A stretch of DNA of 5,632 nucleotides from Nanobdellota archaeon (lineage in GTDB: Archaea > Nanobdellota > Nanobdellia > SCGC-AAA011-G17 > GW2011-AR20). The stretch is taken from positions 1-5,632 of the forward strand of contig JAHJQH010000034.1 of the NCBI GenBank assembly GCA_018819375.1, given 5' to 3'. Under the pieces are notes generated by a model that was not told the origin of the DNA, did not search any database, and was given only the letters and a program-made list of their open reading frames with translations. The position numbers were made by a program, and so were the translations under genes. Below are positions 5,464 to 5,632 of the stretch, one piece after another (position 1 is the first letter of the stretch; every line of letters starts with the position of its first letter).

Positions 5464-5523
5464 CTTACCCTCTACTTTTGATTATAGCGAAGTAGAGGGT
5501 AAGAATGAGTTGGTTTAGTTGGT
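5463..5523 (+). repeat. Right 61-bp repeat flanking fic, with perfect 14-bp inverted repeat
   Basis: CTTACCCTCTACTT (5464-5477) is followed after 12 bases by its exact reverse complement (5490-5503), then by a GTTGGTTT-type tail shared with the left copy. It sits directly upstream of the fic promoter and downstream of the gene tail at the right edge. It could be an operator, a terminator-like RNA hairpin, or the end of a mobile unit. Confidence 0.88.
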
Positions 5524-5548
5524 TGATAAGAGGCTTCTTCCTGTGCTG

Positions 5549-5632
5549 TTATGATTCATCCCCATCTTTCAGAACAATCTCTCTTAGAGATACCGCAAAA
5601 TTTACAATCGCTTCCAGGGTTTTTTGTTGGAG
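5549..5632 (-). CDS. Probable 3' end of a minus-strand gene, frame ambiguous
   Basis: A minus-strand gene probably enters from the right and ends here. Two frames are open to the edge. One runs to the TAA at 5551-5549 and gives 27 residues with an amphipathic helix (TLEAIVNFAVSLREIVLKD). The other runs to a TGA at 5558-5556 and gives 24 residues with a zinc-finger-like CKFCGISKRDC. The second uses codons more like the neighbouring genes, without the two GCG codons of the first, but the stretch is too short to decide. The product is not recognised. It would lie upstream of fic on the same strand, separated from it by the hairpin repeat. Confidence 0.4.
   Translation of the reverse strand, partial: LQQKTLEAIVNFAVSLREIVLKDGDES

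Noticed and set aside
5551..5632. A + strand ORF opening with ATG at 5551 and running off the window edge
   Set aside because: No SD site. It lies opposite the minus-strand gene tail, and its composition is not gene-like. The minus-strand readings fit better.

Overview
The window looks like a piece of an AT-rich archaeal chromosome, most likely from a small-genome (DPANN-type) archaeon. The signs are archaeal TATA-box promoters, apparently leaderless genes beside genes with a GGAGGTG-type Shine-Dalgarno site, very lysine-rich short proteins, and an archaeal-style type IA topoisomerase. No rRNA, tRNA or CRISPR array is visible. The lineage is an inference from style, not from a marker gene.

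Left half (1-3091): ordinary housekeeping-like genes on the + strand. A calcineurin-like metallophosphoesterase enters from beyond the left edge. It is followed after 15 bases by DNA topoisomerase I (topA). A small stand-alone ATP-cone protein with a polybasic tail follows under its own promoter and strong SD site.

Middle (3092-4054): an accessory module. An AT-rich, apparently leaderless GNAT acetyltransferase with features of the TacT/AtaT toxin group runs rightward. A 48-residue protein on the opposite strand, with its own SD and TATA box, runs leftward into it, so that both stop codons lie in the same four bases (CTAA, 3692-3695). The pair could be a tail-to-tail toxin-antitoxin module. 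It lies between two copies of the 3' end of the ATP-cone gene. The left copy is in the intact gene and the right copy is a headless fragment (3926-4054) behind an 11-G run. The layout resembles insertion of a cassette at a gene's 3' end.

Right half (4055-5632): a gene-poor, T/G-rich spacer with degenerate repeats, then a minus-strand Fic-domain protein with a canonical active site and an N-terminal autoinhibitory motif. The fic gene sits between two 61-base direct repeats (52/61 identical). Each can form a 14-bp hairpin, and the differences between copies preserve pairing only in the + strand RNA. A second repeat pair (38/40 identical) covers fic's stop codon and 3' flank and recurs 250 bases away. 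At the right edge a minus-strand gene tail probably enters, but two frames are open and the product cannot be fixed.

Taken together, a core topoisomerase locus is followed by two successive toxin-like cassettes (GNAT plus small partner; Fic), each bracketed by its own direct repeats. The repeat-bracketed arrangement and the convergent GNAT/small-protein pair are the most promising novelties.
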